DNA from: Verrucomicrobiia bacterium
Lineage (GTDB): Bacteria; Verrucomicrobiota; Verrucomicrobiia; Verrucomicrobiales; DEV007
Direction: 5' to 3'
DNA length: 64,000 nucleotides
NCBI GenBank assembly: GCA_030425385.1
Contig: JAUIAH010000006.1
Location: 62,001 to 126,000 of the forward strand
In this document: piece after piece, positions 61,626 to 64,000 of the stretch
Layout of the letters: each line of letters opens with the position of its first letter
Numbering within the stretch: the stretch's first letter is position 1
Notes under the pieces: generated by a model
The model's database searches: none
Told to the model about the DNA's origin: nothing
Seen by the model: only the letters and a program-made list of their open reading frames with translations
Program-made: the position numbers and the translations under genes

Positions 61626-62600
61626 ATGAACACAGGCCCCATTTCCCAATTCATCACGCACCATTATAGGCACTTCAATGCGGCAAGCTTGGTAGACGCT
61701 TCAAAGGCTTATGTCAGCTTGCTAGACAGTGGGGGCCAGATGCTCGTGACTCTGGCGGGTGCCATGAGTACGGCCGAGCTGGGGGTGTCTCTCGCGGAAA
61801 TGATCCGACAGGGAAACGTCGGGGCTATTTGCTGTACGGGAGCCAATCTCGAGGAAGATTTGTTTAATCTCGTGGCGCATGATCATTATGTCCGGATTCC
61901 AAACTATCGGGAGCTGACGGGGAAAGACGAAGAGGCCTTGCTCCAAAAGCACCTCAACCGGGTGACGGATACCTGTATCCCTGAAGAGGAAGCCATTCGC
62001 CGGATTGAACGGCAGATTCTCCAATGCTGGCAGCGCGCAGAAGCCGCCGGCAAACGCTATTTCCCTTATGAATACCTCTATCAGATCATTCGTGAGGGCA
62101 TGGTCGCGGAGTCGTATCAGATCGATCCCAAAGACAGTTGGCTCGTGGCGGCGGCCGAGCGGGATCTGCCCATCTTCACCCCTGGCTGGGAAGATAGCAC
62201 GCTCGGAAATGTCTACACCGCCGCCTGCATGTCGGGAAAAGTGAAGGACGTGCACACGGTGAAGGTCGGGATCGAACTCATGATCTCGCTTGCCGATTGG
62301 TATCGGAAAGAATCGGCGGGCTCCCCCATCGGCTTCTTCCAGATTGGAGGAGGCATCGCAGGCGATTTCCCTATCTGTGTGGTGCCGATGTTAGAGCAAG
62401 ACATGCAGGAGTCGACCCCGCTCTGGGCTTATTTCTGCCAGATCAGCGATTCCACCACCAGTTACGGATCCTATTCGGGTGCCGTGCCCAACGAGAAGAT
62501 CACCTGGGGTAAGCTCGGTGTGGACACGCCCAAGTTTATCATTGAGTCCGACGCCACCATTGTGGCTCCTCTCGTCTTCGCCTATGTGTTGGGTTGGTGA
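61626..62600 (+). CDS. Deoxyhypusine-synthase-like protein
   Basis: The protein has 324 residues. The fold is that of deoxyhypusine synthase: NAASLVDASKAYVSLLDSGG, LAGAMSTAELGVSLAEMIRQ, CTGANLEEDLFNLVAHDHYV and IGFFQIGGGIAGDFPICVVP. NEKITWGKLG near residue 290 keeps the Lys that carries the spermidine intermediate in eukaryotic enzymes. Bacteria lack the eIF5A substrate, so homospermidine synthesis or another butylamine transfer is more likely. It follows oppF by 20 bases. Confidence 0.92.
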   Translation: MNTGPISQFITHHYRHFNAASLVDASKAYVSLLDSGGQMLVTLAGAMSTAELGVSLAEMIRQGNVGAICCTGANLEEDLFNLVAHDHYVRIPNYRELTGKDEEALLQKHLNRVTDTCIPEEEAIRRIERQILQCWQRAEAAGKRYFPYEYLYQIIREGMVAESYQIDPKDSWLVAAAERDLPIFTPGWEDSTLGNVYTAACMSGKVKDVHTVKVGIELMISLADWYRKESAGSPIGFFQIGGGIAGDFPICVVPMLEQDMQESTPLWAYFCQISDSTTSYGSYSGAVPNEKITWGKLGVDTPKFIIESDATIVAPLVFAYVLGW

Positions 62601-62613
62601 GCTGGTGGGAGGT

Positions 62614-62643
62614 CAATCTTTTTAAAAGTTTTAATAAAGATTG
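62614..62643 (+). terminator. Weak AT-rich hairpin
   Basis: CAATCTTT and AAAGATTG form an 8-bp stem around a 14-base AT-rich loop after the deoxyhypusine-synthase-like gene. There is no clean U-tract, so termination is only possible, not certain. Confidence 0.35.
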
Positions 62644-62709
62644 GCTGCCCGGATCCGAACACGCGCCATTCGTCTTGCAGAACGCGACGCCACGCTTCAT
62701 GTAGGCGCT

Positions 62710-63438
62710 ATGTTTGGCGAAATCCGCAATCCACAAGGCGAACGACTCGAATACGATTATCTTCCTGGAAAAGAGGGCGACTCGCGTCTGGTCGTGCTGG
62801 GGCACGGCGTGACGGGCAATAAGGATCGCCCCGTCATTACTGGATTGGCGGCCGCTCTCCAAGAGGCCGGCATCGCCAGCCTCGCGTTCTCATTCGCTGG
62901 CAACGGCGGTTCCGAGGGCAAGTTTGAGGATTGCACCATCACGAAGGAGATCGAGGATCTCGGCAGCGTGTTGGACGTCGTCTCTGCAGCCGGGCGGACG
63001 ATCGCCTACGGTGGGCACTCAATGGGTGGTGCCGTGGGAGTGAAACGCGCCTCCGTGGATGCGCGCATCCGCCTCCTCGTCTCTCTTGCGGGAATGGTCG
63101 ATTGCCAGAAATTTGCCCAGACGGAATTTGGAGAAGAGACGCCTGACGCGGGATGCATGTGGGAAGACGAAGATTGTCCCCTCTCCAGCCGCTACATGAA
63201 TGACATGGCGTCGATTGGTTCGATCGTCGACCTCGGTTCGGAAATCAACGTTCCATGGATTCTCGTCCATGGAACAGAGGACGATGTGGTGCTTATCCAA
63301 GATTCCATCGACATCGAGGCCCACGCCAGTTGTCCTCACGAATTCGTCAAGATTGAAGGAGCCGATCACAGCTTTTCCGAGCACCTCCCATTGATGACTG
63401 CGCCAGTGGTGGCGTGGGTTCAGAAACATCTCCATTGA
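62710..63438 (+). CDS. Alpha/beta hydrolase
   Basis: The protein has 242 residues from ATG 62710; a TTG at 62641 would add 23 residues without clear function. The catalytic triad is visible: nucleophile in GGHSMGG (about 103), acid in LVHGTEDDVV (about 186) and histidine in ADHSFSEHL (about 221). GHGVTGN forms the oxyanion region. No signal peptide is present, so it is cytosolic, probably an esterase or acylhydrolase. The substrate is unknown. It ends 3 bases before parE. Confidence 0.9.
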   Translation: MFGEIRNPQGERLEYDYLPGKEGDSRLVVLGHGVTGNKDRPVITGLAAALQEAGIASLAFSFAGNGGSEGKFEDCTITKEIEDLGSVLDVVSAAGRTIAYGGHSMGGAVGVKRASVDARIRLLVSLAGMVDCQKFAQTEFGEETPDAGCMWEDEDCPLSSRYMNDMASIGSIVDLGSEINVPWILVHGTEDDVVLIQDSIDIEAHASCPHEFVKIEGADHSFSEHLPLMTAPVVAWVQKHLH

Positions 63439-63441
63439 TCC

Positions 63442-64000
63442 ATGGCCGAGTACACCGAGGACAGCATTAAGACCCTTGAATGGAAGGAACATATCCGTCT
63501 GCGTCCCGGCATGTACATCGGGAAGCTCGGAGACGGCAGTTCGCCAGACGACGGCATCTACGTCCTTCTCAAAGAGGTCATCGATAATGCCATCGATGAG
63601 TTCGTCATGGGCCATGGCAAGATCATCGAAGTCACCTTGGATGACGGTGCGGTCTGGGTGCGCGATTATGGACGTGGCATCCCGTTGGGGAAACTGATGG
63701 ATTGCGCCGCCAAGATCAACACAGGCGCCAAGTATGACTCGGAGGCATTCAAGAAATCGGTGGGCTTGAACGGCGTCGGGATCAAGGCCGTCAATGCCCT
63801 GTCCGAGAACTTCAATATTCAGGCTTTCCGCGAAGGGAAAACCAAAGATCTGGTCTTTTCCCGTGGGGAAATCACCAAAGATTGCAAACGTGCCTACAAG
63901 ACAGTCGAGCCGGATGGCACCGAGTTGGGTTTCCGACCCGACCCCAAGATTTTTCCGAAATATCAGTTTCAGGAAGAATACTTGGAAAAGATGTTCCGAT
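63442..64000 (+). CDS. parE: DNA topoisomerase IV (or gyrase) subunit B, 5' part
   Basis: The first 186 codons are visible. [20 protein letters not shown] and [20 protein letters not shown] are the ATP-binding GHKL motifs, and VRDYGRGIP and [14 protein letters not shown] follow. The spelling [20 protein letters not shown] is typical of ParE-type proteins in Bacteroidetes and PVC bacteria rather than GyrB. It would decatenate chromosomes. The 3' end lies outside the window. Confidence 0.9.
   Translation, partial: MAEYTEDSIKTLEWKEHIRLRPGMYIGKLGDGSSPDDGIYVLLKEVIDNAIDEFVMGHGKIIEVTLDDGAVWVRDYGRGIPLGKLMDCAAKINTGAKYDSEAFKKSVGLNGVGIKAVNALSENFNIQAFREGKTKDLVFSRGEITKDCKRAYKTVEPDGTELGFRPDPKIFPKYQFQEEYLEKMFR

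Noticed and set aside
1-64000. tRNA, rRNA or tmRNA genes
   Set aside because: I looked for T-loop-like GTTCGAATCC/GGTTCGANTC patterns with acceptor stems and for rRNA motifs and found none; a tRNAscan run would settle it.

Overview
The window looks like a chromosomal segment of a member of the Verrucomicrobiota (PVC group), probably an aerobic, heterotrophic Verrucomicrobiae. This is inferred from gene content, not from a search. The signs are giant secreted proteins built from repeated beta-sandwich modules, a CotH-kinase protein with lamin-tail domains, and a Tat-exported Gfo/Idh/MocA oxidoreductase. A DUF1080 protein, a pyrophosphate-dependent phosphofructokinase beside a class II aldolase, and short C-terminal modules of the type S-x-D-L-x-x-W also fit. 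GC content is moderately high except in a few AT-rich islands. Few genes have a strong Shine-Dalgarno sequence.

Region 1 (1-14029) encodes surface or secreted proteins. A huge minus-strand reading frame enters from the left edge and starts at 5301. It is divergent from a 1,710-residue secreted protein with four tandem 162-residue modules (5467-10599), which is followed by a CotH/LTD protein (10727-14029). Region 2 (14196-26060) is one plus-strand cluster: a multispanning zinc-ribbon protein, a MoxR AAA+ ATPase, a DUF58 protein, two large VWA-type membrane proteins and a DUF4175-like membrane protein with a very long Gly/Gln/Glu repeat tract.

Region 3 (26368-41493) is mixed. It holds a Tat oxidoreductase, an SRPBCC/GyrI-like fusion and the minus-strand cluster lipoprotein-tyrA-aroA-cmk-plsC. 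The 3' end of plsC is duplicated as a 337-bp direct repeat. The two copies flank about 2 kb of AT-richer DNA carrying two unrecognised exported proteins and the 3' end of an ISKra4-like transposase gene. Divergent pfp and fba genes follow, then several small envelope proteins.

Region 4 (41575-48435) carries a DUF1080 protein, a RapA-like SNF2 ATPase, a nucleosidase-like protein translationally coupled to a spore-photoproduct-lyase-like radical SAM enzyme, and mutY. Region 5 (48594-53538) carries an HU/IHF protein, a small lipoprotein, sucC-sucD-citrate synthase (TCA cycle), an orphan nuoA with a striking 56-bp palindrome upstream, and a small conserved-looking protein. Region 6 (54208-64000) carries marR, a PgeF/YfiH protein, ispE, a complete oligopeptide ABC transporter (oppABCDF), a deoxyhypusine-synthase-like protein, an alpha/beta hydrolase and the start of parE.

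No rRNA, tRNA, CRISPR array or prophage was seen. The best candidates for new biology are the 29.3-31.9 kb duplication-flanked cassette, the off-edge modular giant protein, the 42.47-kb small ORF/inverted-repeat element, and the MoxR/VWA cluster with its low-complexity partner.
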